Source: Siphonobacter curvatus
Lineage (GTDB): Bacteria > Bacteroidota > Bacteroidia > Cytophagales > Spirosomataceae
Assembly (NCBI RefSeq): GCF_002943425.1
Contig: NZ_PTRA01000001.1
Location: 620,001 to 684,000 of the forward strand
Direction: 5' to 3'
DNA length: 64,000 nucleotides
The notes beneath the pieces are model-generated. The model saw only the letters and a program-made list of their open reading frames with translations, had not been told where the DNA came from and searched no databases. The position numbers and the translations under genes are program-made. Below are positions 36,517 to 44,968 of this stretch, in pieces (the first letter of the stretch is position 1; each line of letters starts with the position of its first letter).

Positions 36517-36531
36517 GTGTCAGATTAACAC
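36517..36531. promoter_or_regulatory. Candidate AraR operator upstream of araB
   Basis: GTGT-CAGATTA-ACAC, 12 bp before the araB ATG, same half-sites and spacer length as the site before araR. Binding here would block transcription or translation initiation of araB. Confidence 0.55.
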
Positions 36532-36543
36532 TTTAGCATACAA

Positions 36544-38208
36544 ATGGAAACAAAATACGTCATTGGCGTAGACTACGGAACGGATTCCGTACGGGCTCTG
36601 GTCCTGAATGCTCAGACGGGAGCGGAGGTAGGAACGGCGGTATACGAGTACCCCCGCTGGAAACAGGGTTTGTACTGTGATGCTCCGCATTCCCAGTTTC
36701 GTCAGCATCCCCTGGATTATCTGGAAGGATTGGAATTTTCTATTAAAGGAGCCCTGGCTAATACTACGGACGAAGTACGTCAGAACGTAGTCGGGATCTC
36801 CGTAGACACCACGGGTTCGACCCCCGGCCCGGTGGATGAAAACGGTACGCCCTTGTCCTTGCTGCCCGAATTTGCCGAGAATCCCAACGGTATGTTTATC
36901 CTCTGGAAGGATCATACGGCCAATAAGGAAGCTCAGGAAATCAATGATTTAGCTCATTCCTGGGACCTGGATTTTACGAAGTATGTCGGTGGTATCTATT
37001 CTTCCGAGTGGTTCTGGGCAAAGATTCTGCGTACGCTTCGCGTGGATGAAAAAGTACGTGAAAAAGCGTTTTCCTGGGTGGAACATTGCGACTGGGTTTC
37101 GGCCGTTTTGACGGGAAATACGAACCCATTGACGCTGAAACGCAGCCGTTGTGCCGCTGGCCATAAAGCCCTCTGGCACGAAGACTTCGACGGTCTGCCT
37201 TCCGAAGAATTCCTGACTCAACTCGATCCGCTACTGACGGGCATTCGTGGTCGCCTTTTCCACGACACCTATACGTCGGACGAAGCCATGGGTAAAATCT
37301 CGAAGGAATGGGCTGAAAAGCTGGGTATTTCTGACGAGGCCATCATCGGCGTAGGAGCTTTCGACGCCCACATGGGAGCCGTAGGCGGTACCATCGAAGC
37401 GTATTCGCTTTGCAAAGTGATTGGTACGTCTACCTGCGACATGCTAGTAGCTCCGACGGAAGAAATTGGCAATCTGCTCGTACGTGGCATCTGCGGTCAG
37501 GTGGATGGTTCGGTCATTCCCGGTATGCTGGGGATGGAAGCGGGTATGTCCGCCTACGGAGATATTTACGCCTGGCTGCAACGCCTCGTACTGCAACCCG
37601 TTCGCGAATTACTCGGCGAGGAAGCTGCCGAAACGCTGCGTAAACAACTCATTCCGCACTTATCCGAAAAAGCGGCTCAGCTGCCCGTGACCGAAAACGA
37701 TGCAGTCGCGATCGACTGGTTCAACGGTCGCCGCACGCCCGACGCCAATCATACGCTGAAGGGAGCCATCATGGGCCTGAATCTGGGAAGTGATACCGCC
37801 CGGGTATTCAAAGCTCTGGTGGAAGCAACGGCCTATGGTTCTAAAAATATCGTGGATCGTTTCGTGCAGGAAGGCGTCCCCATCAAGCAGGTCATTGCCA
37901 TTGGTGGTGTAGCCCGCAAGTCGGCTTTTGCCATGCAAACCCTGGCGAACGTGTTGGACATGCCCATCAAAATTGCTAAATCCGACCAGGCCTGTGCCCT
38001 CGGTGCGGCCATGTTTGCCTCCGTGGCGGCGGGTCTGTACGCCAACGTGAGCGAGGCTCAGGAAGCCATGTCTTCCGGGTTCGATGCCATTTACGAACCA
38101 CAGCCAGATAAGGTGGAAGTTTATAAAGTGCTCTATCAAAAGTTCTTGGACCTGGGCCAGTTTGTGGAGTTTGGCCCGCAGGAACCGGCGATACTTGGGC
38201 ATTCGTAA
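36544..38208 (+). CDS. araB: L-ribulokinase
   Basis: 554 residues, the AraB size class. FGGY-kinase motifs: N-terminal phosphate-binding VIGVDYGTDSVRALVLN, ISVDTTGSTPGPVDENGTPL (ribulokinase signature), HCDWVSAVLTGN, and the C-terminal FGGY/ATP site with IAIGGVARKSAFAMQTLANV and ACALGAAMFASVAAG. It phosphorylates L-ribulose with ATP to L-ribulose 5-phosphate. It precedes araA by 112 bp; the order araB-araA-araD with the regulator in front makes the assignment firm. Confidence 0.96.
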   Translation: METKYVIGVDYGTDSVRALVLNAQTGAEVGTAVYEYPRWKQGLYCDAPHSQFRQHPLDYLEGLEFSIKGALANTTDEVRQNVVGISVDTTGSTPGPVDENGTPLSLLPEFAENPNGMFILWKDHTANKEAQEINDLAHSWDLDFTKYVGGIYSSEWFWAKILRTLRVDEKVREKAFSWVEHCDWVSAVLTGNTNPLTLKRSRCAAGHKALWHEDFDGLPSEEFLTQLDPLLTGIRGRLFHDTYTSDEAMGKISKEWAEKLGISDEAIIGVGAFDAHMGAVGGTIEAYSLCKVIGTSTCDMLVAPTEEIGNLLVRGICGQVDGSVIPGMLGMEAGMSAYGDIYAWLQRLVLQPVRELLGEEAAETLRKQLIPHLSEKAAQLPVTENDAVAIDWFNGRRTPDANHTLKGAIMGLNLGSDTARVFKALVEATAYGSKNIVDRFVQEGVPIKQVIAIGGVARKSAFAMQTLANVLDMPIKIAKSDQACALGAAMFASVAAGLYANVSEAQEAMSSGFDAIYEPQPDKVEVYKVLYQKFLDLGQFVEFGPQEPAILGHS

Positions 38209-38240
38209 GGTGAATTACAAATTCACTACAGGTTAATTCG

Positions 38241-38253
38241 GGATTTGCAATCC
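38241..38253. repeat. GGATT-TGC-AATCC palindrome between araB and araA
   Basis: 5-bp arms with a 3-nt spacer, extended by partial CG/GG pairing. The same word with spacer TCC occurs in the larger hairpin at 56882-56910, so this is one copy of a dispersed short palindrome. Confidence 0.4.
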
Positions 38254-38320
38254 GGAAGCAAACGCTCAGGAATTTATAATTCCAGTATAAACTAGTCATT
38301 GATATTCAGAAGTATACACC

Positions 38321-39805
38321 ATGATTGACTTAAAACAATTTGAAGTCTGGTTCGTAACGGGTAGCCAGCATTTGTACGGCGAAGAAACGCTTCGTCAGGT
38401 AGATGAACATTCTAAAACCATCGCCGAGCATCTGGATCGGTCGTTGCCCGTACGGGTGGTTTTCAAACCCGTTGTGAAGACTTCGGAAGAAATTTACCGC
38501 ATTATTCAGGAGGCCAACGTAGCTCCGAATTGTGCCGGGATCATTACCTGGATGCACACGTTTTCGCCCGCTAAAATGTGGATTCTGGGGTTGAAAGCTC
38601 TGCAAAAGCCCATGCTGCATTTGCATACGCAATTCAACCGGGATATTCCCTGGGGTGAAATCGATATGGATTTCATGAACCTGAACCAGTCGGCCCACGG
38701 GGACCGCGAATTCGGTTTCATGATGTCCCGGATGCGACTGAACCGGAAAGTTGTGGTCGGTCACTGGGAGCAGGAAGATGTGATTGCACAAATCAGCACC
38801 TGGTCTCGCGTATCGGCGGCTCGTTACGAAATGCAGGGCATGAAAGTCGTTCGTTTCGGCGACAACATGCGATACGTAGCCGTAACGGATGGTAACAAAG
38901 TATCCGCGGAAATGACCTTCGGGTACTCGGTGAATACGCATGGCGTTGGAGATCTGGTACAGGTCGTAAACCAGATTTCGGACGCGGAAATTGACCGACT
39001 CGTTGCCGTTTACGAAGAAGAATACCGCGTGGTGAACTCCCTGCGGCAGAATGGTGAGTTTCGCCAGTCGCTGCGGGAAGCGGCTCGTATCGAGCTGGGG
39101 CTGAAAGCATTCCTGGAAGATGGAAATTTCAAAGCCTACACCGATACCTTCGAAGACCTGCACGGACTGGTACAATTGCCGGGTATTGCTTCCCAGCGAC
39201 TGATGGCCGCAGGCTACGGTTTCGGTGGCGAGGGCGACTGGAAAACGGCGGCGATGGTACGTACTATGAAAACCATGGCAAGCGGTCTGCCGGGCGGTAA
39301 CTCGTTCATGGAAGATTATACTTACCACTTCAATCCGGCGAATAAACTCGTACTGGGTTCACACATGCTGGAAATCTGTCCGTCGATTGCCGACGCTCAG
39401 CCTTCCTGCGAAATCCATCCGCTGGGTATCGGTGGCAAAGCCGATCCGGTGCGTCTGGTATTCAATTCAGCGGCGGGTCCGGCGATCAACGTTTCGATCA
39501 TCGACGTTGGAAACCGTTTCCGGATTCTGGTGAACGAAGTAGAAGCCGTAGCCGCTCAGGAAGAACTGCCCAAGTTGCCCGTGGCCCGCGTACTGTGGAA
39601 ACCCCAGCCCGATATGCAAACGGGTTGTGCCGCCTGGATTCTGGCCGGAGGTGCTCACCACACGGTATACAGCCAGAACCTGACGACGGAATACATCGAG
39701 GACTTCGCCGATATGTTCGGTACCGAACTCGTAGTCATTGATAAAGATACTACCCTGCGTCAGCTCAAAAACGAGCTTCGCTGGAATGACGTAACGTATC
39801 GCTAG
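38321..39805 (+). CDS. araA: L-arabinose isomerase
   Basis: 494 residues, close to the 500 of E. coli AraA. Conserved phrases: [20 protein letters not shown] at the N-terminus, [13 protein letters not shown] and [11 protein letters not shown]. The metal/catalytic residues sit in [11 protein letters not shown] (Glu), [10 protein letters not shown] (Glu), [11 protein letters not shown] (His) and [10 protein letters not shown] (His). It converts L-arabinose to L-ribulose in the cytoplasm with Mn2+. It is separated from araD by 322 bp of unusual inverted-repeat sequence rather than by an ordinary short operon gap. Confidence 0.97.
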   Translation: MIDLKQFEVWFVTGSQHLYGEETLRQVDEHSKTIAEHLDRSLPVRVVFKPVVKTSEEIYRIIQEANVAPNCAGIITWMHTFSPAKMWILGLKALQKPMLHLHTQFNRDIPWGEIDMDFMNLNQSAHGDREFGFMMSRMRLNRKVVVGHWEQEDVIAQISTWSRVSAARYEMQGMKVVRFGDNMRYVAVTDGNKVSAEMTFGYSVNTHGVGDLVQVVNQISDAEIDRLVAVYEEEYRVVNSLRQNGEFRQSLREAARIELGLKAFLEDGNFKAYTDTFEDLHGLVQLPGIASQRLMAAGYGFGGEGDWKTAAMVRTMKTMASGLPGGNSFMEDYTYHFNPANKLVLGSHMLEICPSIADAQPSCEIHPLGIGGKADPVRLVFNSAAGPAINVSIIDVGNRFRILVNEVEAVAAQEELPKLPVARVLWKPQPDMQTGCAAWILAGGAHHTVYSQNLTTEYIEDFADMFGTELVVIDKDTTLRQLKNELRWNDVTYR

Positions 39806-39813
39806 TAGGAGGT

Positions 39814-40125
39814 GAAGTTTGAGGAGTTTGGAGTTTGAGTGGGTTTGAAAGGTATAACGTTTGAGCGTTTTGAAGTTTGAAAAGTATAAGGTTTTAAAAG
39901 GGGTAGGTTGAAAGGAGTAGAACGGGACCGTTTCGGGTTCGTGCATTCCTGAATAGCAAAGACTCTTCCAAAAACAAACCTTGTACTTTTTAAATCTACT
40001 CCAACCCATAGGATCGGGTTATAAAGGAAACACTCCTTCAAACCTTATGCTTTTCAAACGTTATACCTCTCACACTTTTCAAACCACTCAAACGGCCCTT
40101 TATCAGCTTACTCAACATTCAAACC
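39814..40125. repeat. Long imperfect inverted repeat between araA and araD
   Basis: A purine-rich left part (39814-39915) is mirrored by a pyrimidine-rich right part (39974-40125). Best matched blocks: 39850-39863 with 40055-40068 (14/14) and 39876-39894 with 40040-40058 (18/19), nested in the correct order. The words GTTTGA and TCAAAC recur many times, and a further degenerate copy lies at 39975-40000. No ORF or promoter box was found here. Confidence 0.7.
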
Positions 40126-40127
40126 CC

Positions 40128-40829
40128 ATGAGTTATCAAAGCTTAAAAGAAGAGTGCTACGAGGCTAATATGTTGCTGCCCAAGCTCCACCTCGTTGTAT
40201 TTACGTTCGGCAATGCTTCGGTAGTAGACCGGGAGAAGGGCGTATTTGCCATTAAACCCTCGGGTGTACCCTACGAATTTTTGCGTCCCGAAGACATCGT
40301 TATCTGTGATTTCGATGCCCAGGTAGTCGAAGGTACCAAACGCCCTTCGTCGGATACGAAGACGCACGCCGTACTCTTCAAAAATTGGGAAAAGATCGGT
40401 GGCATTGTGCACACGCACAGTACGTACGCAACGGCCTGGGCTCAGGCTCAGCTGGATATTCCGATTCTGGGAACGACCCACGCCGATCACCTGACCACGG
40501 ACATTCCCTGTGCTCCGCCGATGGACGATGAAATGATCAAGGGCAACTACGAATACGAAACCGGTTATCAGGTTCTCAACGAATTTGAGCGGCGTAACCT
40601 TTCCTACGAAGAAGTCGAGATGGTTCTACTGGGCAATCACGCTCCGTTTACCTGGGGAAAAACGGCGGAAAAAGCCGTGTACAATGCCGGGGTACTCGAA
40701 GCCGTGGCCCAGATGGCGTATTTGTCCTGTACCCTGCGTCCGGACGTGCCCCGCCTGAAACAGACGTTGATTGACAAACACTTTTTCCGGAAACACGGGA
40801 AAGATGCTTACTACGGACAAGGCTGCTAG
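40128..40829 (+). CDS. araD: L-ribulose-5-phosphate 4-epimerase
   Basis: 233 residues from ATG 40128 (E. coli AraD has 231). A longer open frame to 39981 runs through the repeat region and is rejected. Class II aldolase/epimerase features: FTFGNASVVDREKGVFAIKP, the zinc-binding His pair in IVHTHSTYATAWAQ, IPILGTTHADHL, and the third His in LLGNHAPFTWGKT. It converts L-ribulose 5-phosphate to D-xylulose 5-phosphate for the pentose phosphate pathway. The zinc site is intact. Confidence 0.95.
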   Translation: MSYQSLKEECYEANMLLPKLHLVVFTFGNASVVDREKGVFAIKPSGVPYEFLRPEDIVICDFDAQVVEGTKRPSSDTKTHAVLFKNWEKIGGIVHTHSTYATAWAQAQLDIPILGTTHADHLTTDIPCAPPMDDEMIKGNYEYETGYQVLNEFERRNLSYEEVEMVLLGNHAPFTWGKTAEKAVYNAGVLEAVAQMAYLSCTLRPDVPRLKQTLIDKHFFRKHGKDAYYGQGC

Positions 40830-40852
40830 GCAATCCTAACCCACGAAATGAT

Positions 40853-40890
40853 ACGTGTCGCTACCGACGGCACCGTCGGTAGCGACACGT
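40853..40890. repeat. Perfect 38-bp palindrome between araD and the symporter gene
   Basis: Arms 40853-40870 and 40873-40890 are perfect 18-bp reverse complements around CA. The apex would open to a 4-nt or larger loop. The sequence is GC-rich (GTCGCTACCGACGG) and no T-tract follows. It could be an mRNA processing/stability element or a dispersed palindrome rather than a terminator. Confidence 0.75.
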
Positions 40891-40935
40891 TCAACAATCC
40901 CCTTCTGCAAAACTAATCTTACTCTAAACCCATTT

Positions 40936-42591
40936 ATGACACTCGGTCTTGAATCGCTGGACTACACGATTTTCCTGGTTTATTTCGTGATAGTGGCCGT
41001 ATACGGTTACTGGGTCTTCAAAAACAAAGGCAAACAAACCGCCGACTCCAAGGATTTTTTCCTGGCGGAAGGTTCGCTTACCTGGTGGGCCATTGGTTCC
41101 TCCATCATTGCTTCTAATATTTCTGCCGAACAGTTTATCGGTATGAGCGGTCAGGCTTTTCAATTGGGGCTGGCGATTTCGGTTTACGAATTAGTCGGTG
41201 CGTTTTCCCTGATTATCATTGCCGTATACTTCCTGCCGATGTACATCAAGAACAAGATTTACACCATGCCGCAGTTTCTACAGGTTCGTTACGACGGACG
41301 GCTGGCAACGATCATGGCGGTATTCTGGCTTTTGCTGTACATCCTCGTCAACCTGACCTCGATTATTTACCTGGGAGCCATCAGTCTGGAAAAGATGACA
41401 GGTTTTGGCTTCATGCCCTCGGCTATTTTCCTGACGGTTTTTGCGGTATTCATCACGCTAGGTGGGATGAAGGTAATCGGTTACACCGACGTAATTCAGG
41501 TGGTTTGTCTGGTCGTAGGGGGTCTGGCAACGACCTATCTGGCTCTGGATTTGCTGTCTGACCGGGTGGGTACGGGAGCGGGCGTTTTTGAAGGACTGGG
41601 CCTGTTGAAAGAAAAAGCCGACAGTCACATGCACATGGTCTTCTCGCCGGGCGAGTATCAGGTACACGACGGACGCGGTGGGTTTATTGATGCCTACAAC
41701 CAGTTACCGGGTCTGATGATGTTCATCATTGGCGGTCAGTGGATTGTGAACTTTAACTACTTCGGCTGTAACCAGTACATCACGCAACGGGCCCTCGGAG
41801 CCGACCTCAAAACGGCCCGAAACGGTCTGCTGTTTGCTTCTTTCCTGAAAGTAATGATGCCTTTCATCGTGGTATTGCCCGGTTTGGCAGCTTATGTTTT
41901 GTTTCAGGAAAATGCCGATCCGGCGATTGTGAGCGGTATTACCGAAGGAGGCGTCGTTAAACCCGATAATTCGTATCCGGTACTGCTGAACCTCCTGCCC
42001 ACGGGTCTGAAAGGCCTGGCCTTCGCGGCTCTGACGGCAGCTATCGTCGCTTCGCTGGCCGGAAAAGCGAACAGTATCTCGACCATTTACGTACTCGATA
42101 TTCACAAGAAATTCTTCAATGCCAATCTGAACGAAAAGCAGACCGTACGCCTGGGTCGTCTTTCCATCGTGGTGGCCTTTGGTATCGCGTTACTGCTGAG
42201 TCCGTTCCTGCGGAATTTTGGTCAGGGCTTTGAATACATTCAGGAATATACAGGCTTCATTTCACCGGGTATTCTCGCGATTTTCCTACTGGGTTTCTTC
42301 TGGAACAAAGCCACGGCCAACGGTGCTTTGGTGTCGGCTCTGCTGAGTATTCCACTCTCAACGCTGTTCAAATATCAGGCTCCGGATATGCCCTTCCTCA
42401 ACCGAATGGGTACGGTCTTCTGGATTTGCGTAGCCGTACACGTAGCCATCAGTTTGCTGGAATCCAAAGGCAAGGCCAACCCCAAAGCCTTTGCTGTCGA
42501 ATCCAGCTGGTTTAAAGTATCCACCTCCTTCCTCGTCGGAGCCCTGACTATTACGGGACTGATTCTGACGATTTATGGGGTCTTCTATTAA
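40936..42591 (+). CDS. Sodium:solute symporter (SSS family), probable arabinose transporter
   Basis: 551 residues from ATG 40936. About 14 hydrophobic helices. Family motifs: FFLAEGSLTWWAIGSSIIAS with NISAEQFIGMSGQAF (the SSS N-terminal signature), VIGYTDVIQVVCLVVGGLA, QWIVNFNYFGCNQYITQRAL, and FAALTAAIVASLAGKANSIS around the sodium site. It resembles SGLT-type sugar symporters of Bacteroidota. Its position after araD predicts L-arabinose import across the inner membrane driven by Na+. An upstream in-frame GTG at 40855 lies inside the palindrome and is rejected. Confidence 0.9.
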   Translation: MTLGLESLDYTIFLVYFVIVAVYGYWVFKNKGKQTADSKDFFLAEGSLTWWAIGSSIIASNISAEQFIGMSGQAFQLGLAISVYELVGAFSLIIIAVYFLPMYIKNKIYTMPQFLQVRYDGRLATIMAVFWLLLYILVNLTSIIYLGAISLEKMTGFGFMPSAIFLTVFAVFITLGGMKVIGYTDVIQVVCLVVGGLATTYLALDLLSDRVGTGAGVFEGLGLLKEKADSHMHMVFSPGEYQVHDGRGGFIDAYNQLPGLMMFIIGGQWIVNFNYFGCNQYITQRALGADLKTARNGLLFASFLKVMMPFIVVLPGLAAYVLFQENADPAIVSGITEGGVVKPDNSYPVLLNLLPTGLKGLAFAALTAAIVASLAGKANSISTIYVLDIHKKFFNANLNEKQTVRLGRLSIVVAFGIALLLSPFLRNFGQGFEYIQEYTGFISPGILAIFLLGFFWNKATANGALVSALLSIPLSTLFKYQAPDMPFLNRMGTVFWICVAVHVAISLLESKGKANPKAFAVESSWFKVSTSFLVGALTITGLILTIYGVFY

Positions 42592-42601
42592 GCGTTGTTA
42601 C

Positions 42602-42725
42602 GTTTTGAGTTTAGGGTTGTTTTCTCCCAAATCTTTCTTGATTCGTTTTTGGAATTATACCTATTGAGAAATCAGAAAGCTCGAGATAAAGGTAAAGAGG
42701 GGATAATTAACTCTAAACCCAAAAC
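42602..42725. repeat. Word-type inverted repeat in the symporter/HAD gap
   Basis: GTTTTGAGTTTAGGGTT (42602-42618) is mirrored by AACTCTAAACCCAAAAC (42709-42725) with two mismatches. The same word occurs at 4321-4335, and in reverse orientation at 40921-40932. Confidence 0.55.
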
Positions 42726-42732
42726 CCACCAT

Positions 42733-42740
42733 TACCTTTG
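42733..42740 (+). promoter_or_regulatory. Bacteroidota -7 box for the HAD gene (TACCTTTG)
   Basis: Exact TAnnTTTG followed by C, ending 4 nt before the ATG at 42745. Initiation at the usual distance would give a leaderless mRNA. Confidence 0.6.
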
Positions 42741-42744
42741 CCGC

Positions 42745-43401
42745 ATGAAAAAGAAAGCTTTAATCTTCGATATGGATGGGACGATGGTGGATAACATGAT
42801 GGTACACCACCACGCCTGGCAGTCGAAACTGGCCGAGGTTGGGAAGGAGATGACGCTTGATGAAGTCATTGCTACCTGCCACGGTATGAATGATGATATT
42901 CTGGTTCGGATCTTTGGTGACCAGTATGCGTTTGAGGAACGCGACCGTATTTCCGCCGAGAAGGAAGCCCGCTACCGGGAAATTTTCCTGGAGCAGCTTC
43001 GCCTCATTGATGGCTTACCCGAGTTACTGGCCAGAGCCGCCGAACTGGATATTCCGATGGGGATCGGCACAGCGGCCCGGTACGAAAACGTGGATTACGT
43101 GCTGGATAACCTCAACATACGGCATTACTTCAAAGCCATTGTTTGTGATCGAGATGTCAAGAAAGGTAAGCCCGATCCCAGCGTATTTTTTCAAGTTGCT
43201 CAGACGTTAGGCGTAGAGCCGGAGGAATGTCTGGTGTTCGAAGATTCTCCCACGGGAGCCCGTACGGCCTTCAACGCCGGTATGGAAGCCATCATCCTGA
43301 CAACCACGCACAAAGCCGAAGAATTTGAAACGTTTACCAGCGTTCGGAAATGCGTAAAGGACTATACGGAGATTGATCTGGAAGAGGAGTTGGCGAAGTA
43401 A
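42745..43401 (+). CDS. HAD-superfamily sugar phosphatase/beta-phosphoglucomutase-like protein
   Basis: 218 residues from ATG 42745; an earlier open frame to 42595 overlaps the word repeat and is rejected. HAD motif I is FDMDGTMVDN (Asp9 nucleophile, Asp11 acid/base), motif II GIGTAAR, motif III with Lys in KKGKPDPSVF, and motif IV FEDSPTGARTA. The helical C1 cap lies around residues 18-85. Such enzymes dephosphorylate sugar phosphates or interconvert hexose phosphates. A role in clearing toxic pentose phosphates of the arabinose pathway is possible, but it may be independent, since it has its own promoter box. Confidence 0.85.
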   Translation: MKKKALIFDMDGTMVDNMMVHHHAWQSKLAEVGKEMTLDEVIATCHGMNDDILVRIFGDQYAFEERDRISAEKEARYREIFLEQLRLIDGLPELLARAAELDIPMGIGTAARYENVDYVLDNLNIRHYFKAIVCDRDVKKGKPDPSVFFQVAQTLGVEPEECLVFEDSPTGARTAFNAGMEAIILTTTHKAEEFETFTSVRKCVKDYTEIDLEEELAK

Positions 43402-43554
43402 GAAAATGCTGGACTTAAGTACTAAATCTTGGTACACCGTATCCAGTACTTGAAGATCAAATTTCCTATTTATGAATTGTAAAATTATAGCACGGAAATT
43501 AATCTAAATTACTATCCTAGTTGCGAACAACTTAGTAAACTCAAAAGGATTGAT

Positions 43555-43602
43555 TAAGGACAAAGAGCTAATTCAATACCTGAAGTAGCTCCTTGTCCTT
43601 AA
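43555..43602. terminator. Hairpin between convergent HAD and phosphoesterase genes
   Basis: Arms 43555-43570 and 43586-43601 pair except for one A-C mismatch; 15-nt loop. It is A/T-rich at the base with no strong T-tract. The rest of the 260-bp gap shows no gene. Confidence 0.55.
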
Positions 43603-43661
43603 TTAAGAAATTGCGTGAATAGTAGGTGATTATTCCGACTTAATCTTGATAAGTCGCGACT

Positions 43662-44828
43662 TTACACCGCATCCGCCTTTTCCACAATCACTGCTCCATT
43701 TTCTACCCGCCAGTTTTCCTGAAAGATCATCGTATCCTCTACGTCGATGTACTTCATCACGGCATTCGGTCCCTGTAGCGTCAGGTACGCGAAGCCATTG
43801 TAGCTCACATCCCGGCGGCGAAGACGGGTACGGATGCGGTCGTCCATGAAGTAGATCGGATCGTGGGTTTCGGGGGCTTTGAGTTCTACGGGCATGCCGC
43901 CGTGGCCGATGCAGCGGCCGTGTACGGTCAAACTATTTTTTAGCTGCTGCGTATGGTAAATCACCATGCGATGTTCATGTCCGTAAATCCACGCGACGGG
44001 GCGGTTAGCTTTGCCTAGAATCTCGCGGAGTTGTTCACCGGGTTTGGGGAAGGCATTTCTAAACACCGAAAAAACGGGATGGTGGCTCAGAAAGATAAGG
44101 CCGCGGCTATCGCTGGAATCGCCCAGCTTTACCTGCTCCCGTAGCCATTGCACCTGCGAATCTTTCAAGCGACAGTCTGGTGGGTTGATGATTTCCATGA
44201 TTGGATTTCGTACGGAGGTATAGCCCGTATCCAGTCCAATGATCCGCCAGTGATCGTTTTCCAGACAGAAAAATCCCGCCTTCTGCGAAACGCGTACACC
44301 TGCCTGATCGACGCCCATGCGGGGGAGCAGTTCTTCAAAGAAACCGCGACCATTGGAGTACATTTCATGATTCCCCGACAGGGCCAGACTACCCTGCGTA
44401 CCCCAGGGCCAGGAAGCATCCGGATTTAGAAAGTTGGCCCGTATCTCTTTCGGAGCTCCAACAAAATAGACGTCTCCTAAGTGTAAGGTATAGTCGGCCT
44501 GATACCGGGCTACCAGACGTCCCACCAAATCGGATTCAATGGTATCCGTGGCCCAGTCGGAAAGCAGGGCCAGGGTCGCATCGTTCGGAATTCGATACAC
44601 ACCCGAATCCCCGTCCTTCGGATACGACTGATACGGATAGCGTTTCCCGAATCGACTTTTAAAATAATGGTAGACGAAACCGAAGAAATTCGACCAGAAA
44701 AATTGCCGGAGTTTATAGGTGACGGTATCCGTTGGTACTACTTCTTCCTCAAACTCGTTTTGCAGGGTTTTGAGGTGGTTTTCTACCTTGTTATGACTCA
44801 GATTAACGTATTGCTTACTGGAACGCAC
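43662..44828 (-). CDS. Calcineurin-like metallophosphoesterase
   Basis: 388 residues with no signal peptide. Metal-binding blocks in order: LLSDWATD (motif 1, Asp retained, DxH reads DWA as in purple-acid-phosphatase-like members), TLHLGDVYFVG (GD), LALSGNHEMYSNG (GNHE), IFLSHHPVFS and IYGHEHRM (GHxH-like). A 90-residue N-terminal region (NLSHNKVENHLKTLQNEFEE) and a C-terminal beta region surround the core. It probably acts on phosphomonoesters or phosphodiesters in the cytoplasm; substrate unknown. It is a single-gene unit. Confidence 0.85.
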   Translation of the reverse strand: MRSSKQYVNLSHNKVENHLKTLQNEFEEEVVPTDTVTYKLRQFFWSNFFGFVYHYFKSRFGKRYPYQSYPKDGDSGVYRIPNDATLALLSDWATDTIESDLVGRLVARYQADYTLHLGDVYFVGAPKEIRANFLNPDASWPWGTQGSLALSGNHEMYSNGRGFFEELLPRMGVDQAGVRVSQKAGFFCLENDHWRIIGLDTGYTSVRNPIMEIINPPDCRLKDSQVQWLREQVKLGDSSDSRGLIFLSHHPVFSVFRNAFPKPGEQLREILGKANRPVAWIYGHEHRMVIYHTQQLKNSLTVHGRCIGHGGMPVELKAPETHDPIYFMDDRIRTRLRRRDVSYNGFAYLTLQGPNAVMKYIDVEDTMIFQENWRVENGAVIVEKADAV

Positions 44829-44916
44829 GGATGATCAGTTTTGCAGAGAAACATTTCTTTAGAAGAATTACCAAAAGCCAGCGAAGATGTTTTCACATGA
44901 GAAAATCTTAATAATA

Positions 44917-44951
44917 AAAAACGTCCCTTCCGGTGAGAAAGGGACGTTTTT
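44917..44951 (-). terminator. Intrinsic terminator of the BON-LysM gene
   Basis: 13-bp stem (44917-44929 with 44939-44951), loop CCGGTGAGA. On the minus strand it ends in T6 followed by ATTATT. Confidence 0.88.
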
Positions 44952-44968
44952 GTACGCAAATCAAAGGA

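Noticed and set aside
39814-40125. CRISPR-like array between araA and araD
   Set aside because: Repeated words are short, degenerate, irregularly spaced and occur in both orientations, and there are no cas genes.
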